NCBI RefSeq assembly: GCF_010183535.1
Contig: NC_071330.1
Span: 8,847,717 to 8,911,716, forward strand
Direction: 5' to 3'
Length of the DNA stretch: 64,000 nucleotides
Source: Caenorhabditis remanei
Lineage: Eukaryota; Nematoda; Chromadorea; Rhabditida; Rhabditidae
The position numbers were made by a program, and so were the translations under genes. Of this stretch, positions 53,439 to 64,000 are shown piece after piece. Every line of letters starts with the position of its first letter. The first letter of the stretch is position 1. The notes beneath the pieces were generated by a model. The model did no database searches, had not been told where the DNA came from, and was given only the letters and a program-made list of their open reading frames with translations.

Positions 53439-53831
53439 CATCTACCCACGAAGAAAAATTGTACAATTTAATGCATTTTTTTGCAAATTAATTCTATTTA
53501 CGAATGCAAATAATCTGCTGTTTTGTACAGTAAGAAATTGCACTGAAAAACTTGTCGGTGCAAAATATCGCAAGCTGAAAATTCAATGCGTCTTTAATTT
53601 TTGTGTGGGCGTTTTTTGTGTGGATTTACAGGCGACGTGGATTTACGGGCGGCCACACAAAAATTAAAGGCGCATTGAATTTTCAGCTTGCGATATTTTG
53701 CACCGACAAGTTTTTCAATGCAATTTCTTACTGTACAAAACAGCAGATTAATGCATTTATTTGCATTCGTGAATAGAATTAATTTGCAAAAAAATGCATT
53801 AAATGGTACAGTTTTTCTTCGTGGGTAGATG
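53439..53831. repeat. 393-bp foldback element
   Basis: Nearly perfect inverted repeat. The left arm starts CATCTACCCACGAAGAAAAA at 53439 and the right arm ends TTTTTCTTCGTGGGTAGATG at 53831. Arms are about 170-185 nt with a ~45-nt centre near 53610-53655, where GTGTGGATTTAC/GACGTGGATTTAC is repeated. High arm identity suggests recent origin or gene conversion. No target duplication is obvious. Non-autonomous DNA transposon of unknown superfamily. Confidence 0.9.
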
Positions 53832-54360
53832 AATTGAAGAATTTCGCTGTACGTTTTGGGCTCCGCCCCTTTTGTCTAATCAGTCGATAATGATCAAAAA
53901 ATCAACTTTTCCATTTTTGAAGATACAGGGGAAATCTTTTCAGATATCAGTTTTTGACATGTTTTGAGCAGATTGGAAACTCGATTTCTATTGATAGAAT
54001 TCTGACAAATCAGAACTTTAGAACTGGCATTTCGGATTCCAACTCCTCTGCCAACTCTCTGACGTCACATTTTCCTAACTTTAAACTACTTTGGAACACA
54101 GAAAACTTAGTAAATTCCGACGAGATTTCTGAATCTTGTTTGCTGATTTGTTTTCCATAACGATTGTTTTGACGATTGTTTTCCATGACGATTCATAACG
54201 ATTGATTTGTTTTCCAAACGTTCAGTGTCCCATTCGAAAGAGAAGTAAGTTTTTATTGAATTGAGCTAAGCAATCTGAGTTTAAATCTTGGCAAGTGGAG
54301 AAAACTGAAAATTGAAAAAAAAAAGAGACAAAACTGAAGTGTACAAAAGGAAAGAAATAA
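53832..54360. other. 3' region of the Q-rich locus
   Basis: Contains the minus-strand AATAAA complement (54252-54257) for the distal terminal exon, a GGGCGGAG box on the minus strand at 53871-53878, and short repeats of TTTTCCA(T)AACGATT near 54150-54210. No gene. Confidence 0.55.
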
Positions 54361-57300
54361 TTATTTTCGTCCATACTGATAAACAGATGGAGAATATTGA
54401 GCATTATTTGATGGTTGCTGAGCACTATATCCTCCTTGTTGAGTTTGATAACAACAGGTTGAGCTGACTTGGGAACAACAAGAGATTGAGTCAGCTGAAT
54501 ATTGAGGTGATGGAGTACTGCTTCCGTACTGTTGTTGAGAACTTGGATTGTACATGAGTTGATTATTGTATCCAGTTGATCCCATTTGTTGATTAGTGTT
54601 GTATTGTTGTTGTTGGTTGTTACCGTACTGTTGTTGTTGATTGTTGTTGTACTGTTGGGGCTGTTGTTGAGTGCTGCTCGCATACATGAAAGTACTCGTT
54701 TGGGTATTTTGTGGATTGTTGTACATCATCTGGTTCTGATATTCTTGGTTACCATATCCTTGAGTTGTTTGAGTGTTGTACATTCCTTGATTTGATTGAT
54801 CTCTCAATACTTGATTCGAGTTTTGAGGGAATCCAGCATTTACTCCCAGAACGGAATTATATTGAGCAGTTGATGGAACTCTTTGATAATAATACGGAGA
54901 GTTCTGATTGGTTGTGTCATATGCAACAAAGTTCTGGTTTCCTTGTTGTTGTTGAGTGTTTCCATATGAAGTTGATGGGTTTCTGTATACGGTTGAAGTC
55001 GACGTGGATGATGGATTGTAGTATTGGTTCGAATATCCATAAGTTGAGGTTGGAGAATATGTGGTCGAAGTGGAACCTGGAATGAAACTTTGAGTAGTTT
55101 TTCGAGTATCTTGTGGAAAATGAATTTCCTCCGAGTTTCTGGTTTTACTAGAATACGAATATCAAGGTTTTCAACAGGCTGATCTCCAGACATCACAAAC
55201 TTATGGAGTAATTCACACTTTATTGTCTTTTCTCGGACGTAATTTGCAGCATTCGAATTTTGAAAGTCGGCACCGTAAACACGTTTCAAAACGACTCTAA
55301 CTTAAGTGAATTTTTTAAATAGTAGTAAACTACAAAAAAGGACCTTTGAAAGCGTTTTTGTCATATAAGAACTGCAAAAGCGAACACCTGACTGGGAATT
55401 TCATTTGTCTGGTTGAAAATTGCTTATCCCAGGAAACTATATACAATAAGGTAATTCTACGACAGTAAAATGTTTGTCAATCTTCAAAATCAAAATCCGA
55501 ATCGCACTTTTTTTCATTTACTTTCGAGTTGTCGCAGGCCCATTGGTTGCACTATTTTTCGTTTTTCTTTTTCAGAAATATAGTATTTTCGAGCGTTCTG
55601 TTTCATGCAATTTCATTTTCATTCATTCATTTATTAATCAAGCAGAGGATGAAATAGAGAACACATTGGGAATATAGAAACAAGGGTTTTATACAGTGAA
55701 TATTATATGAAAATGTTCAAAAATCAATCGAGGGATGAAGTTCTTATCAGGTGAAAATTTCGGGCAAGGGGTGTAAAACAGCAGTGATTTGTTCATTTTT
55801 TTTTTGCTTGTCATCGTTTTAAAATTTGATTTGGCCGAAATCAAAATGGCGTCTGAATCGACAAGTAGTGCAACCGTTACTGTATTGTGGGGAAGAAGCG
55901 GATGGTTGATAGAGAGTTGGATAATTGGTTGAGCCAGTTTGATACATAGCTTGACCATTTGATGAGTAAGAAGTGGTACTACCGTATTGCTGTTGTTGTT
56001 GTTGTTGTGGATTGTATTGTTGATTGTTGTATTGCTGTTGATTATACTGACCGGTTGGAGATGTTGTTGATCCAGATGATCCATTCATTCCTTGTTGAGC
56101 TGGAGTCTCTGGTGGAGGTGATGGAGCACCTCCAATCGAATCGAAGAATGCCTTGTTCAATGCTTGAGTTTCGGCAATTCGTTGTGGGTCAGTGTATCGA
56201 TCGCCTTGATAATCGGGAAGATATCCTGGTTGATTGCTTGAAGAGCTACCAGTTGAGTCGCGTTGAACTGAGTTTGAATTGTATGATGATCCAGATGTAG
56301 TACCTGAGAATAACATTCAAAAAGAGGGAACAAACAGGATTTTTTCACAAGGAGAGCATTCATCTTTCATAAATTTTTCGAACTGATATGATAATCTTGA
56401 TAACACTTTTCAGAAAAAATCTAAGTGTTGATGCTACACAAACTATCAGAAAAGAATCTATTTTTGATTGGGAATCAAGAGTGATTTGAAAACTCTCATA
56501 CATCCTGCTCTAAAGGTGTATTTTTTAAATAAATAGAGATGTTGATATTTTGAAATGTTAGCAGATATGAGTTTGTTTGGACAATGTAATTAGTAATATT
56601 TATTGCGTATTCATTTGTTTTGTGAATGATGAGGTGAATGGCAAGTGAGTGATCGTATAAGTTATATATTATTGAATAATTTCAGTTCAAATACATTCAA
56701 TTGAAATATGGATCAATGAAATGTATTTGGCCCATAGATATCAAAAAGGTGAGCGGAAAAGTGACATATTTACAGATAAAAGTTTAGAAAGTAGGTGATT
56801 TGTGATTGAATCGAATTAATCTTATTATCAAATGGGATAGTTAGTGCTTGATTGCATCTATTTTCTCCATATTCTTCAACTGAAGGTCTTCTGAATCTTC
56901 TTCTGGATCCACGAATTCCAGTCGAAAATCTTTTTGAATATATCTCGGATCATCTCTTGTTAATGCTTCAATAATTGCTCTTGTGGCTTCAGATTCAAAG
57001 AAACTCGGCTCATTCCCTTGTGTTGACTGATAAATAGTTCCATCTGCATTTGGTTCCAAAGAGAACTGAACGAATTCAAGGGTTGGGGAACTTTTCGTTG
57101 TTGTATTTGAGTCATCTCCATGAACTTCAACGAATATTGTCGGTTCTCGATGCTTTGGATCTTCTGGATCAGCGAACACAACAGGAATTGGTCGATTTTT
57201 GAATGTGTGATGATATTGTGGTTCTTGTTGATTGTTGGATGGAACGTGAAGAGGTAACGAATCCATTTGGGGAGTTAGAATTGGATCAGAAGATGAGAAA

Positions 57301-57923
57301 GAGGCGGAAGGGGACTGTGTAAGTGAATCAAAGAATGCTTGATTCAAACGGAGTGTCTCTTGACGTCGTGCATCTGAAGTGAATGCATCTGGTCGATAAG
57401 TGTTAGGGAGAAAGCCAGGAACTTGGTGAGAATTGAATTCTTGACGTTTATGTCGTCGTTGGTGGTGAGAGTTATCTGTGTTGATTTTGTTAATTGATTG
57501 TTGATAAGTATGAGGTAATGACGTTATGACTCTCAGAAATTTAAAATGATTCTCACCATAATTTGAGTTGGAATTGCAGGATGTGCATGAAGATGTCAAT
57601 TGAGCAATTGACAATGCTACCAATGAGGTGAACACTCTGAAAAACAAAGTTTTATTTTAAGATTATCAGTGTGAATTTCTCAAGATGTTTTTCTATTTGA
57701 TTCTCGATAATTCTGAAGAATTGAAAGGTTTAAAGTCGTAACTGAAATGGTTACCTGTAGAGAATAAGATTTTGGAAAAGGGAAAGCAATTTTAGCTTGA
57801 TAACTCAAAAAGCAAAACAAGACTATGGTGTTCCAGGATTCATATCTACAGTACTACAACTCAGCTGCTAAGAAAAATAATTATGAAAAAAGAGAGTAAA
57901 ACTTACAAAACTCGGAGCATCAT
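54361..57923 (-). CDS. Secreted Q/N/S-rich locus with three terminal exons
   Basis: Exon 1 (57923-57907) and exon 2 (57636-57557) encode a signal peptide (MMLRVLVFTSLVALSIAQL) and CTSC, ending in phase 1 (TAT G). Three large downstream exons each begin after an AG with G|Gx phase and each end in their own stop: A 57475-56841, B 56303-55819, C 55076-54361. Exon A gives 243 aa with a basic site (HKR before QEF). A and B share a module (GFLPNTY.. / GYLPDYQ.. then LNQAFFDSL / LNKAFFDSI). B and C share Q/N/Y-rich repeats ending in SPQYS and Cys pairs. Each has a downstream minus-strand AATAAA (about 56600, 55631 and 54252). No separate signal-peptide exon was found for B or C, so alternative last exons of one gene are likelier than three genes. 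Extracellular matrix or cuticle role is only a guess. Confidence 0.72.
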
Positions 57924-59110
57924 TTCGTTTTGAAAGGAAGTATGTGTAGAGATCTCACAACTTAGACTTTCTCTCCACTATCTTGTCTATTTTATACTCA
58001 ATACTTTCCACCCAAAGAGGGCGTGCCGTCGATCTCTTTTCCTCACTAAAAGACACACATTGCTCCACAAAATAATAGGTAAACAGAGGTATTCTCTCCT
58101 CTTCTAATTCTCTTCATCCATCTTTTCCTCCCAGTTTTTTGTGCTCTGATCTGGCAAAAGAAATGATCCCGCCCTCTCGTTTCTTACTTTTGCCCATTGA
58201 ATTCTTCCAATGAAAGGCCAACTTTTTCACACATGTTCGGTAAAAGATGACACGTGTAAAAGATCTAGTCTAGATGATATATATCTATCTGAATCCCCAT
58301 TTCTCTCCCACCGGAAATCCGATACCAATCTTCCGAGACACAAATTTCGACGCCGGAAAGAGAGAAGGACCGGAGAATACTCTTGAGAGGGTGTCGCAAA
58401 AAAGTTTGATTGAATTGAATCGGAGGAGAGAAAGAATAAAAGAAGAAGGAATATCTGGAAGAGAAAAGAACATGATGTTTAGTGTGATATTAGGAAAAGG
58501 GAAAAGAGGTTGAAGAGGACGGAAGGGTCACATTGTCTCGGATTTCTTTTTGATCTTTTGTGCAGAATGGAATGTTTCAAAGCGAGAGAAACAGATCTGG
58601 TTTATATTAGGAATCATCAGAAGAAACCATACCAACTACATTCTTTTTGATTGTCTCTTTTCAGGCGTCATGGTTTCTTGAGGTATCTACTTGAATGCAA
58701 GGCGTTTCTTCTTATTTCAACCCATTTCTATATTCTATATACTAAATTTGTTTTAGCTTCTTTTTTCTTTTTTCAAAGTTACTCCCAATTTTTTTCGATT
58801 TCTTTTCATTTTCGAAATTCCCACAATCTCGAAAACTGTTTGAAGTACTCTCGGTTACTTGTGCGTAGTGATAGGACACTTGTGGTCGAGAAGACACGGA
58901 TATTTTTAGCGTTTTTTGTGACTTACTAAAAGAAAGGTTGTTTACTTGAATTCCTTGTAAAATTCATTCAATTTACAGATGAAGACGAGATCCACGGTTG
59001 CCTCACTACAATCCAAAAATGGGAGTTTCTCTGAAAATTTGAACTATGGTTCTGTATGGTGTTCGTTTCGAAACTATCTATAACTTCAAAGAACGATTTG
59101 TAGTGGAAAG
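57924..59110. other. Upstream of the Q-rich locus
   Basis: Promoter-side DNA for the minus-strand gene, pyrimidine-rich at 57960-58140, then purine-rich. The 79- and 92-codon plus-strand frames (58274-58513, 58651-58929) lack gene structure. Confidence 0.5.
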
Positions 59111-59496
59111 CAGAGTTGTTGGGAAGTAAACTCGGAAGTTAGACGGAAGTGAGTTTTATTTCGACAATATGAAACGAACTTCAAAAATATGAAGTTAATA
59201 TGTTGTATTGATGGTTTTACTACCCTTCGAGCATAAAAAATTCCGAAATTTTTCTTATCCCCTACCAGTAGACCTGAAAAAGTCTTCACTTCCGACTTCC
59301 GACTTCCGGGTTTCAAATTCGGCTGCTTTTTCGGGTCTACTGGTAGGGGATAAGAAAAATTTCATAATTTTTTATGCTCGAAGGGTAGTAAAACCATCAA
59401 TACAACATATTAACTTCATATTTTGAAGTTCGTTTCATATTGTCGAAATAAAACTCACTTCCGTCTAACTTCCGAGTTTACTTTCCAACAACTCTG
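59111..59496. mobile_element. hAT-like foldback MITE
   Basis: 386 bp. Long inverted repeat arms start CAGAGTTGTTGG and end CCAACAACTCTG, with near-perfect pairing through most of the element (for example ACTACCCTTCGAGCATAAAA pairs with its complement). Perfect 8-bp direct repeats GTGGAAAG flank it (59103-59110, 59497-59504). The centre has CCGACTTCCGACTTCCGG. No coding capacity. The 8-bp duplication and CAG...CTG ends indicate hAT mobilisation. Confidence 0.93.
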
Positions 59497-61185
59497 GTGG
59501 AAAGCTAACAAGTGGCAATATTCAAATTTCCGATAACTTTGAAATAGCCAGCGCTGATTTCCTAACTATCCAGACAGCATTTTTTTTTGGGTCGGGACTA
59601 AGAGCACCTAATTCTGACCAGTTAATTTAGACATAATTCATTTATCATTCACACGAATCAGATGCCTCAACTGTATCATTTCATTCATCAAACATCCTGT
59701 TCACCAAAAAGTTGAAACAGAACTCTCTGTCTACGGAGCTCTTCTTCTTTTTTCTTATTCTTCTTCAGAGTATTCTTCAATGTATGCTCGACTACCTCGA
59801 TAGGAGTAGCTCCGTAAACATTCAATCATTTGTTCAATTCAATTTTCCAATGACCAACAACAATAACCTATCCTTTGTATTCTTCCGACCAGTTCACCAT
59901 CACTGTCTCCATCGAAATCATCGAATCACTCTCCTCTTTTTTATTTGCTCATCTCTTTATTTTTTCATTCAGTTTTTCCGGTCCGTTCACATAATCCGCT
60001 CTTCTTTTCACACCTTTTCTCATACGTGTGGATTCTCTTGCCACGTCATCTTTCAATTCGAAAACAAAAAATTATTGAGTACCAGTTTGTGTTACTGTTT
60101 ACATTCTCAGTATTTTGAGTGTTTTCACAAATTATATTATTGGAAAAAAGACAAAAATTTTCAAGTATTTTTGGATATCTAGAGAAGAGTGAGGTAAAGC
60201 AAACGAACACTTTTTTTTGCTGATATTTTTATTTATTGTCAACATAAGTGCCCTTGCTCACATTCCTTTCCGTACTTCTACGGGGCACTGTGAGCAACAA
60301 AAAAGTAAATAAAAAAAGGATAGAAAGTAGGAAAGAGGAGATGTGGTTACTGAGAGGTAAATCACAATTTTAGAGTAAGAGCAGATAAACAAAATGCACA
60401 ATGTGTACATGGATCAATTGTAAAACTCCCTTCTCATTTCTACAGAACTTTGATTTCGGATCGGAGAGTCGGAGGAAAATCAAGAAAATGGAATAGATAA
60501 TTCTATTGTTTCTTAAACTGCTACACGTATGAGACGCGCATATGTTCTCTAGTTTCGTTTTAATAAATTCTGTCTAATATTGAGTTTTCTTGTGCAACTT
60601 AACTTCTTGTTGGTCAAGATTATCGTACTCCGAGGCAGTATTATTACGTGCTGTATTTGTCGTGAGTCCAAAATTGGAAAAGTTGTTCAAAATATCCGGA
60701 ATGTTCTTTGTTCTCTCATTTGCCACCAATTGGGTTCTAACAAAAGTACGAGGCGCCAGAGTTGCGCCAGAGATGCATCTCGGAAATCTCATCAATTCAT
60801 TCAATTTTCGCCATTTTTTCTTCAAACACAACACTTCAAGTCATGGTTACTCCCGTTTTTAACCTTCGAACTTTTTTTCCAATTTTTTTCATTCCGATCT
60901 GACGGAAACTGTTTCGTTTTGACAGGAACACCAACATACGAATGGCGTAAATTGTGCAATAGTAGAGAAAAAAAGTAAATATGAAACGGAAAAGAAAAAA
61001 AAGCGAATTCGATTTGATTAGGTTTGCACTTTGATTTTTTTTTGGTGCTGGTTGACTGTAGACATCGGAGAACATTTCATTTATATTTAGATCAGACTGC
61101 ATTATTAGAACATCAGAAAACAGGGTTTACTGTAATTCACGAAACAAACTGCGATAGTTCCTTTTATTGTGGGTAAGGTGATTAC
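59497..61185. other. Intergenic, no gene seen
   Basis: Pyrimidine-rich plus strand at 59730-60060 produces a 156-codon F/S/H-rich frame (59712-60182) that I take as spurious. A compact set of two interleaved inverted repeats lies at 60248-60297. Otherwise AT-rich. Confidence 0.5.
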
Positions 61186-61474
61186 CAGACTTGTCAAAAA
61201 TCGGGCAGGCCCGGCCCGGTCAGCCCGGATTCAAAAGTGGGTACCCATTTTTACCAATTTTTTTTTGAAATTTTTCGAAAAAAAGAGTAAAATGCTTAAA
61301 TTATCATGCATATTCACATTTTGATTCAATTTTAAATGTTTATTCGAAAACTATACTTTTTTTCAAAAAAGTTCAAAAAAGTTCCAAAATTTTCCAAAAA
61401 AAGTTCAAAAACACAAAATGTTTCAAAACGGGCCGAGATTTTTCCTGATTTTGGCCCGGCCCGTGACAAGTCTG
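61186..61474. mobile_element. Short hAT-like MITE with GGCCCGG ends
   Basis: 289 bp with perfect 11-bp inverted ends CAGACTTGTCA / TGACAAGTCTG and subterminal GGCCCGGCCCGG motifs like the element in the gsto intron. Flanks GTGATTAC (61178-61185) and CTGATTAC (61475-61482) match at 7 of 8 positions, a slightly decayed target duplication. The interior is A/T-run rich and non-coding. Confidence 0.9.
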
Positions 61475-62871
61475 CTGATTACACTGTTCAGCACAAAACT
61501 GTCTTTTCTGACTATGAGTAAGCATCTGTAAATTGATATTCTTATTAGGATTGGTATTGGAAAAAGACAATAAATATTCGGCGAACAACTAATTCGGATA
61601 CAAATTGATTATAGTTTCGAAAAATGAGAGTTCTCGAAAGGCTTAGCATCTGATTTTTGGGAACTTCATAAATGTTTGCAAGAATAAACTCAACACTGTC
61701 CAGACGTCTAACTTTCGCGTGGTTTCTGGTATTTTAATGTTCAGTACTGCTATGTTTTTACCGATTTGAAGACACTGTGAAACTCGGAAATTATTCACAT
61801 CTAATTAGGAACGATTTTCCGAAAAACACTGATCTCTCAAATCCGTTTCTCTAAAACTTTCTAAATAACGTATTCTGATACCATAATGTAAACATGATTT
61901 GCAGTTAAAAGAAACAGAAATTCAAATTACCAACGGAGATTCCTTTCTTCCGTATCTCATTGTCTCTATTTATTTATCACGTGGCTATCACCAGTGATCT
62001 CTATTTGAACTGCCTTCGCCCGCGCGTCCTTCTCCTTTTTCTCATTCTTGTCCACAAGAAAACTGCCATTCAAACTGTTCAAAAACCACTCAAACCCGAG
62101 AAGAATGTGTTTAGATATTTGTATTTGTATGTGTGTGCCATTCGAGTCACTGATTGGATTCCATCGGACTCTCACAGGTTGTTCACACCCACCAACATAC
62201 ATTGATCATTGAGCAACTCACTTCGATGATGCACTTTTTGGAAACACAATGAAAACTCATGAATCGAACCGAATACCTGGAAAAAAGAGTGATCGTTGTT
62301 CGGGAAATTGAGTCAATAAATGAGAAAAAGAAGTTTTTCAGTAGTCTTTTTTGGAGAAACGTTCATTCAAAAAAAGTATTAAAAAAGACAGAAGTTTGGG
62401 GAATCAAACAATTGAAATAAGGGGTTGGATTTCTATTATATTTCTGCTGGTTTGACATCATTTTGAGTTCGAGAAAGTGCAGAACTTATATCGATTCAAA
62501 GTTCCATTCCCACAATTCTGTTGAAGAGAATCAGTGTCTAGAAAAAATGAAAGAGCGTTCAAATGAAAAATCAATTTCATCAGAACTAATTCAGCTATAG
62601 TTTGAAATCTCAATTTCGTTTCTGACTGATTTACCTCGAAACTCTGAATCGTTTCCTATCAGAAATCCTCGGCCCTCTTTCTGCAAAAAACCAGAAATTA
62701 TATCGATATTCTGTCACGTTAAATCAAATTGAAGATAATCGTGACCACAAAACGAAAAAGTTTAAAAACGTGAATGAGATTGTAATCTTCTTGTGAAAAC
62801 TCCAGAAGAATTTTGAATCAATTCGAATCATTTTGAATTTTATACAACAATCGAAAAAATACATCAAAATA
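61475..62871. other. Upstream of the 62.9-kb gene
   Basis: AT-rich with no supported exon. The frames at 61960-62205 on both strands overlap each other and look random. Confidence 0.5.
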
Positions 62872-63536
62872 ATGGAAGTCTTCATGGAATCGAAGATGTT
62901 ACTCAAGACTCTTCATTTTATTTTTTCATTATATTGTGCAACTTTCATTGGTTTTGTGTTTTGTGTGAGTGAAAGTCGAACATAACCTAAAATCAATGGA
63001 TTCTTCTTTTCAGGCGAGGAGAAAAGCGCAAAAAAGAGATTCATTGGCTGAGAAAAATAATTTGAAAAAGGATAAAACTGGGAAGACTACGGAGACGGAT
63101 GGTTTGAGCTGATTTGCTTGGTAATTCTGGAATTTCTTTGTTTCAGAAGACGTCAAATTTGACATAAAAGTCAAACCAGCGGAGCAAAAAATGGATGAAT
63201 TCGATGATGACGAAGAGAATCCATTGGCAAAAATTCCAACGAAACCGAGATATCCAAAACAACAGAAGGTATAGGAGAGACTCTTTTGAATTCAGAATTG
63301 AATCTGAAGACATCGGGACATACAGACACATAGACATACGATATTTCAGTTAACTACAACTACTGGTTTATCGACATCGAGAACTCAGTCGACTGGTGGA
63401 TCAAAGATGGAAGGAGAAGCCTCTTTCTTTGCTCCACATGAGAAAACAACCGGAGCTTCGTGTTATGTTTGTTTTAATTGAACTTATCATTCGTTCCAAT
63501 TAGATATTTCAGTTGAAAACAGCGAACAAGGGATAA
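62872..63536 (+). CDS. Small single-pass or secreted protein, unknown
   Basis: Exons 62872-62964, 63014-63101, 63147-63268, 63350-63466 and probably 63513-63536 stay in frame and give 147 aa. The start (AAAATAATGG) is followed by a hydrophobic segment at residues ~10-31 (LHFIFSLYCATFIGFVFC), a signal peptide or N-terminal anchor. The rest is polar and charged: KAQKRDSLAEKNN, an acidic DEFDDDEENP, a T/S-rich stretch and a terminal LKTANKG. The last intron (46 bp, GTTTGT ... ATTTCAG) is optional to the model: read-through would stop at 63481 after CYVCFN. Poly(A) signal AATAAA at 63578-63583. No family recognised. Confidence 0.72.
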
Positions 63537-64000
63537 CTTCAGTTGGCAACTTCAGCAAACTTCCTCATTCTTTTACTAATAAATTATTTTTCTGAACTAG
63601 GAAGGGTATTAAATGAAATGCTCTGAATTGAAAAAAAAAGAATTTAAAATCAATGATTTTTTCGTGAAGAATTGAGGTTTTATGGCTCAGAAAAAAGAAA
63701 AATTGGATACAAGAAAAACGAGGGTGTTAGAGAAAGAAATATGTATGAGAAATGAATGAAGAAATGAGAAGAAACCCATACCGGAGGTACGAATGATGAT
63801 ATTCGGGACAAAATGAAGAGAGCTGGGATTTAAAAGTGTGAATTTACAATTATAAATAATTCTTCTGGAGATCTCACTAGAAACAATAAAAAGGGAATTC
63901 TTTAAATTTCAAAGAAACCGAAAAATCACAAGTTCGTAAGAGGTGTTGAAGCTGATAATTTTCAGATATCGGTCTGAAAACAGTTTAGGAAAATGGGGAA
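63537..64000. other. 3' flank, no gene seen
   Basis: Contains the poly(A) signal of the preceding gene at 63578-63583, then purine-rich sequence to the window edge. Confidence 0.5.

Noticed and set aside
54586..55085. Plus-strand frames rich in Leu/Val opposite the Q-rich exons
   Set aside because: Antisense of CAA/AAC-rich coding sequence.
54840..55289. 149-codon minus-strand frame read as a separate protein
   Set aside because: It runs through the acceptor at 55077-55078 into the wrong frame of terminal exon C. The Q/N/Y-rich frame is clearly the coded one.
59712..60182. 156-codon plus-strand frame
   Set aside because: F/S/H/L-rich translation comes from a pyrimidine-rich strand. No splice partners, domain or clear start context.

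Overview
The window is nuclear DNA of a Caenorhabditis nematode. Introns are short (about 45-80 bp, many ending in TTTCAG) and start codons sit in AAAATG-like contexts. Intergenic DNA is AT-rich and full of purine/pyrimidine runs, and the encoded proteins are close to C. elegans GLR-1, TRP-1 and DOXA-1. From memory, the gene set (glr-1, doxa-1, acdh-6, a GILT-like gene, an omega GST, trp-1) matches neighbouring clones C06E1 - C02D5 - ZC21 in the middle of C. elegans chromosome III, so this looks like the syntenic block of another Caenorhabditis species. I could not decide which species.

Layout. 0.7-2.3 kb: a 1.6-kb foldback repeat. 2.9-3.75 kb (+): a two-exon multi-pass membrane protein of unknown function. 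4.9-8.65 kb (+): glr-1, an AMPA-type glutamate receptor subunit in 14 exons. 9.7-11.2 kb (-): doxa-1, a dual-oxidase maturation factor, convergent with glr-1. 11.2-25.3 kb: about 14 kb in which I find no convincing gene. 25.3-26.85 kb (-): acdh-6, an acyl-CoA dehydrogenase. 29.35-30.3 kb (-): a GILT-like thiol reductase, 5' end not resolved. 32.3-34.2 kb (-): an omega-class glutathione transferase with a hAT-like element in intron 1. 34.9-35.9 kb (-): a probable gene fragment split by a second hAT-like element. 40.3-42.4 kb (+): a seven-helix receptor-like gene. 42.7-46.7 kb (-): trp-1, a TRPC-type cation channel in 15 exons, convergent with the receptor. 50.9-52.2 kb (-): a small basic protein I do not recognise, with a LINE 3' fragment in or next to its last intron. 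54.4-57.9 kb (-): a secreted Q/N/S-rich locus in which one signal-peptide exon is followed by three alternative-looking terminal exons. 62.9-63.5 kb (+): a small single-pass or secreted protein.

The genes are not an operon. They are spaced by kilobases, mostly have their own poly(A) signals, and act in unrelated pathways: synaptic transmission (glr-1), receptor/calcium signalling (trp-1), DUOX-dependent cuticle cross-linking or ROS production (doxa-1), acyl-CoA oxidation (acdh-6) and thiol/detoxification chemistry (GILT-like, gsto).

The most interesting non-textbook content is as follows. Four different hAT-like non-autonomous elements share a CAGRSTTG end, three with perfect 8-bp target duplications. 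Two further long foldbacks lack obvious target duplications. The tandem last-exon locus uses three same-phase acceptors. glr-1 has a frame-supported GC-AG intron. A LINE tail appears to contribute a splice donor. An Sp1-like GGGCGGAG box recurs in the non-coding DNA.
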